Below, in pieces: positions 13,001 through 23,900 of a DNA stretch of 49,549 nucleotides. Position numbers and translations under genes: made by a program. Each line of letters starts with the position of its first letter. The first letter of the stretch is position 1. This DNA comes from Branchiostoma floridae (Eukaryota > Chordata > Leptocardii > Amphioxiformes > Branchiostomatidae). Under the pieces are notes generated by a model. The model saw only the letters and a list, made by a program, of their open reading frames with translations, did not search any database and had not been told where the DNA came from. The stretch covers positions 31,326,271-31,375,819 of the forward strand of contig NC_049979.1 in NCBI RefSeq assembly GCF_000003815.2, given 5' to 3'.

Positions 13001-15122
13001 AGTTGGCATAATGGTTCGGGTGTTTGGCCCGGAACCCAGCTGTCCAGGGTTTGAAGCCCATGACAAGCCACCAATGTTGTGCCCTTGGGAAAGGCACTTT
13101 ACACAACTTTCCTGACTCCACCCAGGAGTAAAAATGGGCACCTGACCTGGTTTGTGGCAGGGGACAGGTTCTAATACTGTGTGGTAGGCATAGTGGATAA
13201 CAGCCCACTGCCATTACGGCCTCAGAATGGTTCAGGAACCACCTTTACTTCTGTATGTGGCAGTGTTAGAATTAGTTTAACTGTTATGAACTTGAGTGCA
13301 GTCCTTGTCTTAAAGCAAATGAACAAAAACTCATAGAACGTTTCATACATACATTACATGTAACAGCATAGCGGGTAACAGAGCAAGCAACACCATACCA
13401 ACCAGGAATTTTAAACCCTGTTGACGGTGCATACCAGGATCTCTTCTCTCCATTTACATTGGTTGTAGCAGGGTTGTAGCCAGCCTGAAATCATTTTCCG
13501 TCCCCTTGATTTTGAATCCTATCGTGCTCCGAAGGCGCAACGTTTCTATAGGGGGATCCAGGGGCAAAATTCTGAAATCCAGCCCCTCAGAAACTCTATT
13601 TCCTGCATTTTGTGGTGTAAATTTTGCTGGTAGACTAAGCTGAACAATGTCATCTGTGAAAATTACACAATGGAGACAGTTTTATTTTATCTTTACATAT
13701 GAAAATTTGTCCGTCACAGAGGACGGAATGGGCAAAATTTTTTTTCCCACGTCCCCAGCTTCAAAATTCTGCGGAGGGACGTGTGGTGGCTACAACCCTG
13801 GGTTGTATCTTCTCAGTCTGTATTTTGTTTAACACGACTGTCTCCCCACCCTACAGAGGAGTATTTTGATTAACACGACTGTCTCCCCACCTTACAGAGA
13901 AGTATTTTGTTTAACACGACTGTCTCCCCACCCTACAGAGGAGTATTTTGATTAACACGACTGTCTCCCCACCTTACAGAGGAGTATTTTGTTTAACACG
14001 ACTGTCTCCCCACCTTACAGAGGAGTATTTTGTTTAACACGACTGTCTCCCCACCCTACAGAGGAGTATTTTGATTAACACGACTGTCTCCCCACCTTAC
14101 AGAGGAGTATTTTGATTAACACGACTGTCTCCCCACCTTACAGAGAAGTATTTTGTTTAACACGACTGTCTCCCCACCCTACAGAGGAGTATTTTGATTA
14201 ACACGACTGTCTCCCCACCTTACAGAGGAGTATTTTGTTTAACACGACTGTCTCCCCACCTTACAGAGGAGTATTTTGTTTAACACGACTGTCTCCCCAC
14301 CCTACAGAGGAGTACCCCAGCATCGCGGCCCCCTCCATGTGGACCAGGCCACAGATCCAGGAGTTCAAGGAGCAGATCAGGAAGGACAAGGACTCGGTCA
14401 TCACGGTGGGGCGGGGGGAGGTGGTCACCGTCAGGGTCCCCACCCACGAGGACGGTGCCTACCTGTTCTGGGAGTTTGCCACGGACAGTTATGACATTGG
14501 GTTCGGGGTGTACTTTGAGTGGACGATAGCGCCCAGTAACGCGGTGAGCGTGCACGTGAGCGAGTCCAGTGACGAGGATGATGAGGAAGAGGATGTGGAG
14601 GGCGAAGGTGAGCAGATGTTTGTTTGTTTTTTTACGATCTCATTAATGATACCACCTATATAGCACCACTATTCTTCCTGCAGTCCAAAATAATTCATAT
14701 ACAATAAAAGTAGAACATAAACAACAACAAAACTTATACATTTAGTAAACAGAAAAGTAAAAAAATCAACTGATCTTTTTCTCTATCCCATGTCAACGAT
14801 GTACTAACTAGGATTTTTTTAAGCAGCATCCTAGCACGACAAAGCCACATGGCAGAGGGCATTGACACAATTTTTGAATTTGTAACTCAAGTTCCAAATT
14901 TTGTTCACAGGCGAGGAAGGCCAGGATGTAGAGAAAGGTGCACGTAGCGACCGGCCGCCGACGGACGAGATTGTGCCTATCTATCGCAGAGACTGTCACG
15001 TGGAGGTGTACGCTGGTAGCCACATGTACCCCGGGAGGGGGGTGTACCTCCTGAAATTCGACAACTCTTACTCTTTATGGCGATCAAAAACATTGTACTA
15101 TAGAGTTTACTACACTAGATGA
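7013..15122 (+). CDS. ACBD3: ACBD3 / GCP60 Golgi scaffold with ACB and GOLD domains, complete
   Basis: Eight coding exons: 7013-7205, 8615-8756, 10182-10322, 11136-11249, 11943-12030, 12347-12578, 14308-14607, 14911-15122. They total 1422 nt, 473 aa plus TGA, with consistent phases throughout. Residues about 50-145 form the acyl-CoA-binding domain ([17 protein letters not shown], then [13 protein letters not shown], then [14 protein letters not shown]). Residues about 150-200 are a charged Glu/Arg coiled coil, and 205-260 are glutamine-rich ([14 protein letters not shown]). Residues about 305-473 are the GOLD domain ([39 protein letters not shown]), ending [16 protein letters not shown] like the vertebrate protein. 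ACBD3 is a Golgi-resident scaffold that binds giantin and recruits PI4KB. Human ACBD3 is 528 aa; the difference lies mainly in low-complexity parts. The start ATG is embedded in a YY1-like AACATGGCGG context. Intron 6 ends in the 41-bp splice-site array described separately. Confidence 0.97.
8152..8425. mobile_element. CAGGGTTCTAGCC-type MITE with 5-bp TSD CACAG
   Basis: Begins CAGGGTTCTAGCCAGG and ends CTAGCTAGAACCTTG, flanked by CACAG on both sides (8147-8151, 8426-8430). The interior repeats TAGCGTAGTGG/CCACTACGCTA. ACBD3 intron 1. Confidence 0.8.
8893..9165 (+). mobile_element. Degenerate LINE fragment (C-terminal end of the reverse-transcriptase ORF)
   Basis: Interrupted plus-strand frames read like the end of a non-LTR retrotransposon ORF2: [12 protein letters not shown], then [19 protein letters not shown], then [20 protein letters not shown]. 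Stops and shifts show that it is dead. ACBD3 intron 2. Confidence 0.7.
9577..9968. mobile_element. Fold-back element with TTAA-bounded ends, ACBD3 intron 2
   Basis: The left arm (AGGCAACCTAAGCAAT, GTGGAAATATTCTGAATAAG) is complemented by the right arm (CTTATTCAGAATATTTCCAC, ATTGCTTAGGTT). Both ends touch TTAA. A 26-bp direct duplication (CTGCACTGTATTCTCACA) lies inside near 9656. Confidence 0.75.
10480..10690. repeat. Dispersed repeat shared with 33380-33560
   Basis: Both contain TTATCACATGGGGTT, CTGTTATC[A/G]CA, TTAGAAT and TTACAATTTT in the same order. Unclassified. Confidence 0.5.
10703..11106. mobile_element. MITE of the 'AAACCTGTCTATAGCGGCCAC' type, ACBD3 intron 3
   Basis: The left end AAACCTGTCTATAGCGGCCA is mirrored by CTAATACAGGTTTGACTGT on the right. 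The interior alternates GGCCACTATAG and CAGGTGGC words. Other copies: 12045-12190 (partial), 18192-18360 (partial), 39288-39855 (full), 43779-43862 (partial). The right end is 30 bp from ACBD3 exon 4. Confidence 0.8.
12658..12936. mobile_element. Fold-back MITE in ACBD3 intron 6
   Basis: The left arm CATCCTCCTACGCGGGGACA is mirrored by the right arm, which ends GTCCCTGCATAGGAGGATG. The centre contains TATAAATAT and TATATATGCAAGACC. Same family as 15739-16166 in the 3' UTR. Confidence 0.8.
12990..13160 (+). mobile_element. tRNA-derived SINE
   Basis: An A-box-like TGGCATAATGG (13004-13014) and a B-box-like GGTTTGAAGCC (13048-13058) are followed by the tail CACCAATGTTGTGCCCTTGG and GAAAGGCACTTTACACAACT. 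Two more tRNA-like copies lie on the minus strand near 23787-23890 and 24437-24565. Confidence 0.75.
13469..13800. mobile_element. hAT-like MITE (CAGGGTTGTAGCC) with 8-bp TSD, immediately before the splice-site array
   Basis: Begins CAGGGTTGTAGCCAGCCTGA and ends GGCTACAACCCTG. Flanks GGTTGTAG (13461-13468) and GGTTGTAT (13801-13808) match at 7 of 8 positions. A second copy in the opposite orientation is at 22337-22705. Confidence 0.8.
13821..14314 (+). repeat. 12-copy, 41-bp minisatellite made of the ACBD3 exon 7 splice acceptor
   Basis: The element AACACGACTG starts at 13831 and recurs every 41 bp up to 14282, without indels, giving 12 copies. Each copy carries a pyrimidine-rich tract and acceptor (CTCCCCACC[C/T]TACAG) followed by the first bases of exon 7 (AG[G/A]AGTA) and then TTTTG[A/T]TT. 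The last copy runs into the true exon at 14308. Only three positions vary between copies. The array starts just after a hAT-like element that ends at 13800. Confidence 0.97.
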
Positions 15123-15738
15123 GTTAGTAGCCTATATTGGGTTTATTACAGAATACAAATATGATTCTAAAAGAAATTACATTATTACTTGCTAATGAAG
15201 TTGATCTTGTACATTGTATAGGTGTGAATTGGAAGGTCAGGTGGAATTATTGTTTAGGTTATGCTTTTCTTCTTTTGTGAACTATGGCAGCAAAGAGTAT
15301 GGTAATGTCACATTTAAGCCCAAAGTTTGGCTTTCTAAGTTAGGGAACTGTTAGTACATTTTCATTTGTTTTGTCTTCAATCTATCTATCTTAATCATGA
15401 GATAATGGGCATCCTTGTTGTAACATGGCCTAAGACAAGTGCTTTCCTACTGAGGTTTGTATATAGAGTATTGCAGATATATTGCTGTCGGAAATGGCAC
15501 GATTTTCTACCTGCAGCGTCATTTGTTGACCATCTTTGCTAGCAACCCCTAGCCTGGTGTGGGCAGTACTTTAAAAGCTTGTCACTAACATTTCCTGATT
15601 ACATGTAGTCAAAACAGTATGAGCATACTAGACATGTACAAAATATACTCCTGAAGACTCGGTCTGGGAGGGTAGTGATTCGACTTCTGTGTTAGAGTCA
15701 TCATGCAGGCCTGCAGCTTACCTACATCAGGTGCATGA

Positions 15739-16166
15739 CATCCTCCTACGTAGGGACATCCAACGGCGAGACCGCCTGTCAGTGTCTGGATGTAACCTGC
15801 TCTTTCAACCGTCACTCTTAGTTCCTGACGGCCCTATAAATATTGATAAGCTTAGCCTTATATATGCGAGATCTACCTATACATTCTCTTACACAGGGAC
15901 ATCCAACGGCGAAACCGCCTGTCTGGATGTAACCTGCTCTTTCAACAGTCACTCTTAGTTCTTGTTGACGTCCCCCCCCCCCCCAACCGGCTGACAGCCA
16001 ATCAGAGAATAGGCCTATTAGTTTTCAAAAAGGGTCTCGCATATATAAGGGCAAGCTCATTAATATTTATAAGCAGGGCAGTCAGGATCTAAGGGTGACA
16101 GTTGAGAAAGCAGAGTACATCCAGACAGGCGGTTTCGCCGTTGGATGTCCCTGCGTAGGAGGATGG
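15739..16166. mobile_element. Fold-back MITE, one partial plus one fuller copy, ACBD3 3' UTR
   Basis: A left arm (15739 to about 15893) is followed by a second copy beginning GGGACATCCAACGGCGAAAC and ending with a right arm near 16166. Same words as 12658-12936. It reads like a partial tandem duplication or one copy inserted in another. Confidence 0.75.
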
Positions 16167-17012
16167 TGCATGAGAGCTCGCGGCGCAGTGCAAGGGCGAC
16201 GAGAGGTACCTGCACTGGAACGTCACTGGAACTTTAACTGTGCTGGAGTGCAATTGGCCAGTCTACACTCATCATGGCCAGTGAGAGTCCACCATGGCCA
16301 CGTTTGAGACACAGTGCGTTTGATGACGGGGCGGCAAACCTTTCAGACCCACAGCGAACGAAATAGAGGCATACTGGGACCTTTTCAAGCTGAAGGTCAA
16401 AACATCGACCAGTTGTTTGACCATGCGCACATAATCTTGAAGAGAAGCTGTCAAGCTTCCACTTCTTAGAATCATGCAAATTATTACGCATGTAGCTTTG
16501 TGCTGCACATACTTCAGATTAGAAGTGTCTGTTGTTCATGCAATTACTAATCTTATGATTGCTTGTAGTCAGGAACTGTATTTTAGTGTCATTTGGTAGT
16601 GTCAAAGTGTAAGCACTTTAAGACTGTTTTTTTTGGTATCACAATAAGAGAAAAAGTCTGGTTGTTTGGCTTTTACATGAAGTATTGTGCCCACAGTTTG
16701 TCCCAGTGCAAGTGTCTTTCCCAGATGAAAATGTAGATAGCAGTATTAAGGGTTTAAACTCATGAAGCCATGACATATCTGATGTATTTGTTCATAGTAG
16801 TTATGGGCAGACCTTTGATAGTTTGAATAGACTCTGACAAATCTACAGAGCTTGGATAAGTATTTTGAATGAAAACTACTCTGTGTTGGTACATGTAGAA
16901 TCCATAGTTTTTATGTATTACGTTAAGCTCCGTTTCAACAAAAAGAAAACACAATACATTTTCTTGCCGACCTTCATCAGATGTCTGACTCACTGCCCTG
17001 ACTCCCATGAAA

Positions 17013-17149
17013 CCGGAAGTATGATGACATCAGGAGTGAATCAAAGGTGGCAGGACAACTATTTTGTAATGGGGCCCATCACCCCTCTCTGAACAGTTAT
17101 GGTGGTAGCTTCCACTTTTGATTCATTCCTGATGTCATCAAGTTTCCAG
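17013..17149. repeat. Imperfect inverted repeat with 38-bp arms in the ACBD3 3' UTR
   Basis: Arms 17013-17050 and 17112-17149 share GATGACATCAGG and GAATCAAA among roughly 32 of 38 matching positions, separated by about 61 bp. This could be a hairpin or the remains of a fold-back transposon. Confidence 0.7.
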
Positions 17150-17432
17150 AACGCTAGTGCAGTTATGATAATCAGACATCTGGTGAGATCAACTGAAAGT
17201 CTATGTTTCCTTTGTGTTGGGACAATGCTCAAATTGTACAACTAAAGAGTTATCTTTGACTGTTATACAAGTGCACCACAACTACTGATTACTGTGCAAT
17301 GTACTGTGTGGCCTCCACTTGGGTTATGTGATATCATTTCCACAAGGAAAGAAAGCATTTTCTGCTTGAGAAGTTTTGAAACTTTCAACATCTTAAAGAT
17401 GTTTTCGCCACACTGATAGGTAAATATAGTAC

Positions 17433-17438
17433 AATAAA
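17433..17438 (+). terminator. Candidate poly(A) signal of ACBD3
   Basis: AATAAA in ACAATAAAGACC, about 2.3 kb after the ACBD3 stop. It would imply a long 3' UTR (15123 to about 17455). No transcript evidence is available. Confidence 0.4.
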
Positions 17439-17488
17439 GACCACAATTTATACTTGAAAATGTGAATGTGTTTCATGGATATGATTGG

Positions 17489-17494
17489 TTTATT
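17489..17494 (-). terminator. Candidate poly(A) signal of NXF1 on the opposite strand
   Basis: Forward TTTATT (AATAAA on the minus strand), about 50 bp beyond the plus-strand AATAAA. If used, the NXF1 3' UTR would be about 3.5 kb and the two genes would end almost on top of each other. Nearer signals may exist. Confidence 0.25.
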
Positions 17495-18411
17495 CAGGAA
17501 ACATATACATGTACACTATGTACAAGGCCTCGCAGGCAAACTCAGTTACCTGAATTATGCTTGTGCATATATAACATGATCACACTTACACTTTTGAAAA
17601 AAACGTAATTTAAAAGCCTAATTACAGAATTAGTTTAAAACTCAGCATATAAACAGAATACAATTGCATGATAGAGTGGCACACAATAGTAATGTAGCTG
17701 TTCGAATGTCCAAATAGTCCATAACATTTAAGTGCTGTTTAGCAGCTGCACCATGAACGGAATCGGGCTTTTTTTTGTACCTATCAGTTCTCGCATGGAC
17801 AGGGTCAAGAAGGTGAGAAGCCCTGGTCTGCCTGCCGCTCACCTCGCCACGGTGAGGTGGGAGCCAGTTTCTGAACTTTTCAGACCACAACAGGTGTTAT
17901 GCCCACAGATGTGTGCCATATTTATGGTATTAGTATGATTTTCTTGTGTTGTTTAGATGGATTACTATAGAGCTCACAAGATATTTTCTATCATCATTTA
18001 GACCACACTGACTTGATTATATGGATGACATCTGCCCATGAATCAATTTTTGTTTAAAAAAAACATTTTCCCAGTCAAAAAATTAAGTTTGAGATCATAC
18101 CAAGTCATGTACTGTAAATCATTCGAAAAAGCTGCAAAATAGGCAAATATATTCCATCAAGTAAAATAAAAATAATAAAAAAATGGATAGTACAGTCAAA
18201 CCTGTATTAGCAGCCACCTTTGCATAGCAATCATAGTGAGAAAGATCATGATCAGCGGGTACTAAAATCATGATTGTGTAATCTAAAACCTGCATTTGCA
18301 GTAGAGACCAATCCGACCTTATTTGGTGAAAGATCTCATTAAAAATTTCATGTGCACTTGGCCCTTTTGCCTGTATATGTACATTTGCATCCATATTTGC
18401 TGCTTATGTTG

Positions 18412-19034
18412 TTTAATTGGGTATTCCACTCCAGAAGCGGCTGTTATACATTTTGTAATTCCTCAGAGAATAAATAGTTATGCTTGAATCAAGTTCTGTC
18501 AAATTTACCATAAGTTGAAACCTAAGCACAGGGCAAACATTCAATTATTATTTGTGGGTCATTCTATGGTTATTCGTCTAACAGTGTATGTATAAACTTA
18601 AAGTTGCCTTTTAACATAGCAGTGTGTTCAGTGAATGGCGCTAAAATCTCCATGTTCTTAGGGTTGGTAGTCTTCAAACTGTCTGTGTACCTTCCTAAAT
18701 ATCTGATAGTCACTCGACTGCTTTCATTAGCGTAGCAACCCTTAGCTGTTAGCGAGAAATTGTTCCTGACGTAGGTCTTAACTTAACTGTTTTGTAAAGC
18801 TTATCCTGACTACTGTTAGCGAGAAAGTGTGAGAGAAGTCAGCTATGCAAGCAAAATCATACGGCAGAGTACTAGTATATTAGACTGAAAGGCATCCATA
18901 TGGGGGTACTTGGATGTAGAAACGGATTATTGCTGAAAAGACAGATGAGGTAATTTAGTCACAAGTCGGGTGTTTCCTGAAAAATATTATCTATCAGAAA
19001 ATAACACTGCTGAAGTGGAATACCCCTTTAATAG
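18412..19034. mobile_element. TIR element with GGGTATTCCACT ends
   Basis: The left end TTAATTGGGTATTCCACTCC is mirrored by AGTGGAATACCCCTTTAA. A TTAA at each border suggests a TTAA-targeting superfamily; the interior was not recognised. Confidence 0.55.
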
Positions 19035-19792
19035 TGAAGTTCCCTGAAGGTTTGTACTTTGAGGAGTGCTGAAACGCATATTGGGGTAACCAACGAATGG
19101 ATGAATCTCTTTTGACCAGTTTTGATTGTGGTCTTTCTCAAATACATAGAGAGTTGTTGGGCGACCAGAAAAGGCCTTACCTGGCCTTACTAGATAGAAC
19201 TAATAGCACCACAAATTGGATACCAATAACTACAAATAGTTCTTGTTCAACGATGTGTTTCAAATGAAAGAGCTGCAAAAAATCTTCCAATTCAAAGAAA
19301 ATACCACTAAATTTAATTACAACATGAATACAATCATTACAAAAGAATATCAACCCGCTTTCAAAATATTACATACAGTATTAAGGATGAGTTAGGTTAC
19401 AAAATTATAACAATTCACTCAATTGTTTATACACATATAAAATAATACGCAGGATAAGTCCATTCAATTGTTGTGGAAAGCAATAGAGTAATGCTTATTC
19501 AAGACTTAGTCACCGATCTCTACAACTGGATTTGTTGATTTACTTCTGGATGTTGCAAATGACATCCAACACTCTTCTTTAGCACTAAGAATGAACTGGC
19601 AGAACAAGTGTATCTAACTGGAAACTAACTCAAATGTCCGTCATCTCATGTTTAGGTAGTTCCTTTGGTAGGACAACGACAAAGGAAATGTTATTGTCCT
19701 CTGTGTTGCAAAAAGCAGTGCAATGTTCTGGAGAGTTCAACGTAAAGTCTGCCCTGTCAAAAGTTGTAGATCTTCTCCTACATGGTTCACAG

Positions 19793-20201
19793 TAGGGGTG
19801 GGTACCGGTACAGAAAATTCAGGTACAGGTCCGAAGGATCAGGTCCAGGTCTGGACCTGATGCAGTATGACTCATACCAATGGTCCATTTCACTACAAAG
19901 AAATCTGTTTGGTGGAGTATTAGACTCACACTGGCATTTTAAAATCCTACAACGCCAACTGCACCCGTACGATTGGCTGTAAAACTTGATAGAAATTACT
20001 ATAAACTCTACTCTACTTCACTCTTTTAATTTTCTTCCACCTGCAAGCGCCAAAACGTGTGAATGCCTGATAAAATAATCTGTTAATTTTCTAATCGGTC
20101 CAACATTCGGTCCACCTAATATTTTCAGGTCTGGTTTTCTGGACCGGTCCAATAAGAAAAAACGGTTTTGTACCGCTACGCTGTACCGATACCCAGCCCT
20201 A
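19793..20201. mobile_element. hAT-like element with TAGGG..GTACCGGTACA ends, 8-bp TSD
   Basis: The left end TAGGGGTGGGTACCGGTACA is mirrored by TGTACCGATACCCAGCCCTA. Flanks GTTCACAG and GTTCACAT match at 7 of 8 positions. A second copy is at 25090-25505. Confidence 0.8.
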
Positions 20202-20997
20202 GTTCACATTTAAGGATGTCTGTTGTCTCAAGTCATTTCATCCACTTGTAGAATTACAAATAAATGTTGTTTACCTGGATGTCTAACCTTCATAAATGTA
20301 TCAATAGAGTAGTGTTTAAACAAGTGTTGATCTGTACATTTGTGCACGATTATATCAAAGTAAATTCAAGCAATCACCATTTTTAATCTTTCCTATACAG
20401 TAGTATACCTACTATGATTATACCTGAGAATATACAGAACTTGGGTCCTTAATTTTTGTAGGGATACAATGTATTGCAAAATATGAAACATCTTTCTCTT
20501 TAAGTATACTATCTTCTTGAGATACAAATTTGAACAGCAACTGGCCACATTTTTGTAGCACGAGACATCACTCGTGTGTCAACACTCTAACAACACACAT
20601 TTGGAGGTTTTGTACAATACTAAAAAAAGTTACGTCAGTCATTAAAATGTAACACTTCTGAAGCTTGAATGATCTGTTTTCAAAACTGTACAAATGCATA
20701 AAAAGTCACAGCAAACTAAAGAAAACACATGAAATTAGCCATTGATGAGCCCCAAAATGTATTAAGTACTTAAGTCTTTTGATACATACATGTAACACAG
20801 AACACTAAAAAATAGCACTGTTTCTACTTCCCTTCACTAAACTACATACCGGTAACACTAAAGTAATTTACTCCAAATGACATATAGGTTTACACATTCT
20901 TCTGACTTTGTGCCATTTTCAACTCCGACTATTTATGATCTTACTCTCTGCCTTAGATATGTCTAGGTGTAACAAAGCCTTGAAAGTTGTTGTTTTT

Positions 20998-23900
20998 TTA
21001 TTTCAGGAATGCCTCTGGTGGAATCTTGTTTTGTGCCTGCAGATGAAACAAAACAAGTCAGTAACAATCGGTGGTTACTACAGATAGACATTCATTAATG
21101 AATCAACCATAACATACCTTTTCGAATATTCCTGGTCAGGGCTCGAAATACCACCCGCATATGCAGGTTAGTGCAGGTAAAATTGGAACTGTGCAGGTAT
21201 TTCTGGTGTCTACCTGCACCTAACCTGCACTGGTCCATGTACTGGGTTTTATACATGAATGTCAAATGATGTAGGTGTACATGGGTTGTTATTAGCTGCA
21301 TTGACTGTTGCCACCTATCAAGTATAAAAGAAAAAATAGCAATGTTTCCTGAACAACTTTAGTATGATGCGACCTTCCTAAATTCAGAGTGGTGCAGGTA
21401 AAATTTGTCTGGTGCAAGTAATTTTCGATGTTGCCTGCACCAGTGCAGGTATGTAGAAAAAAGTATTTCAAGTCCTGCTGGTGGTATCATGGTTTCCATT
21501 GTAAAATCTATACTCCACATATAGATTTTCTGTCAATGATATTTTTTGTAAGCCTTTCTTTTTCATGAGAAACTCAAACTGAACTGCTGACCACTTTCCG
21601 TATCACTATTCAATGCTCTCCTGTGTCCACTGCAAACTTAAAACACTCAATGAGGATGCCTTTTTTACCCTTCAGTGAGATTAAGGCCCGTTGAATAATA
21701 ATAAAAATAATAAAAATGAATTTGCAGTCGATGGTACAGAAGACTCACCTTCAGCTCGGTGAAGACTTGGGCAGACTTGTTGTACTCCCAACCATTCTGC
21801 TCTAAACAGCTGGGGAGAAAGCATTGCGAAGAAAAGATGAGGACTAGAAAGGCAACATTTGTAAGTGAATAAGGAATATTTCACTCAATCTCCCTGCCCA
21901 TACAAAAACTGGACTGTCCAACGCCAACTTGGAGTCTAAGGCTATAACTAAGTGTAGGTCATTTGGTTGTTATATCAGTGCAGAGGAGGCCAAAATATAC
22001 CTTTTTTTGTCTAAAAATCATGTTAAAAGCAAGTGTGAAAAAAATGAGGGGAAAAAAGGCTGAGGGTATTGGCACACAATACACTGCGCCCAATTCCAGG
22101 CCATTTGGCCCTAAAATGACAGATGAATTGTTCTGTATGGAGATTTAACAGAAGGAAAAAATATGTCAGGAAAAACTCCAATACATGTACATGTGTACCT
22201 ACAGTACGGAGTGAAATATAATCACGCAGCATCAAAAATATTCCAAAAACGAAAACAACATCTGAATCAGTTAATCATATACAAACTGTGGCCCAATCAA
22301 CATCAATTCAAATTCTAAAGGAAGAAAACGTGCAATCAGGGTTGTAGCCAGCACCCGTCCTTCCGTCCTTTGAAGGAATTTTGCAGCTGGGGTGGAGAAA
22401 AAATTTTGCCCATTCCGTCCTCTGTGATGGACAAAAATCAATATGTATATTATCAATGAAGATATTTAAAAAAAAACAGTCTCCCATGTGTAAATTTTCC
22501 ACCTAAACAGATGCTGGTGAACAGCTTAGACTACCAGCAAATTTTAAACCTCAAAATTCAGGAAATAGCATTTCAGAGGGTCTAGATTTAAAAATTTTCT
22601 GCAAAGCATGCCCCTGGACATCCCCTAGGAACATACCGCCTTGGGCGCTCAATAGGATTCAAAATCAAGGGGACGGAAAATGATTTCAGGCTGGCTACAA
22701 CCCTGCATACAATACACAACAGGATAAAGCTAGACATGGGAGGTTCTTACCTTTGTGACCACTCCTCATTCATGCCCGACTGTTCGGCAAACATCTTGAT
22801 CATCTGCTGCTGGGGCTCCGACAATCCCGAGGGCCCGGGGACAGGGCTGGGGGACGGGGTGGGGGCTGGGGAGGTGAACGCTGCCTGCAGAATACAGCAA
22901 CAGATACAACGGTTACCGTTAAATTAACCACAACATCTGGTGTGGTGAAGAGGTAATGCTAGTTCACCTTTATCTGTTGGGTAACCTATATCCATTGCTT
23001 TTTAAAAACAGGGTATTTAGGCACATCAAGTCGACAGTTGGTTTTATTAAACTGCAATATCCTGAAAATATTGCAATTCAAAACTAACGTCCTTTGGAGT
23101 GATATTCCCAAATACCCTGTGTCAAAAAGCAACGGATATAGGTGAACTAACGTTACAGAGAAAGTGCTATCTTTGAAAAATTATGCTACATTCCCAACAC
23201 AACTATTTTGGAGCCTTTTCCGACACATGTATTGGGAAAATTGAAACGGGTACTGTATATCACTGGGCCGGGTCTTTTGGCAACAAATAATGGCAGCAAC
23301 TTGGCGACTTTTTCTAGCCTGGTATCCAGTCATATTATAGCTCATGAGTCTCTTTCTTGGTGAGGACAGAAGAGACTCCGAGTCGGTAACTATAATACAA
23401 CTGGATACCAGGCTTACTTTTTTCACCGATTTTCCTTGCAGTCATACTGACGTGTAACACATGGGTAAAAAAACGTGAGCTCTACAAACAAAATAGCTGG
23501 CCCAAGAATCTCACATCCTCAGCTCCAGCACCAAACAAGATACAAGATAACTTTATCAAAATTGTGTGACTGAATTAAAAAAAGCAATATAGAATGATAC
23601 ACATTGGTCAAAAGGAGGTTTAGAATTATCGCACATGTTGACAACTAGTTCAGTCCTAGATTGAGCCTACTTGCTATGTTTTGCAAACCTGCTGTAAATG
23701 GGTGCATTGTATTTTCTTTTTCGTTTTGAGGCTACCAACTTCAATTTTGCTGAAGACTTTTGTAGCCTATATAGGGAAGTCGTGTAAAATGCCTTTCCCA
23801 AGGGCACAAGATCGGTGACACGGCAGCGTTTGAACTCAGGACCTTCTGGGCCTTAGTCAAACGTGCTGCCGATTGCGCCACGCAGTCCCACACATCTTTT

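Larger units (their letters stand above)
15123..17455 (+). other. Probable ACBD3 3' UTR
   Basis: No coding exon is recognised here. It contains a fold-back repeat (15739-16166) and a hairpin-forming inverted repeat (17013-17050 with 17112-17149). Confidence 0.4.
17456..20997. other. NXF1 downstream region / possible 3' UTR, with repeats
   Basis: No coding exon was recognised. It contains a CAGTCAAACCTGTATTAG fragment (18192-18360), a TTAA-bounded TIR element (18412-19034) and a hAT-like element (19793-20201). Confidence 0.5.

Noticed and set aside
12990-13060. Functional tRNA gene
   Set aside because: The A and B boxes are diverged, the cloverleaf does not close, and a SINE tail follows; it is a tRNA-derived SINE.
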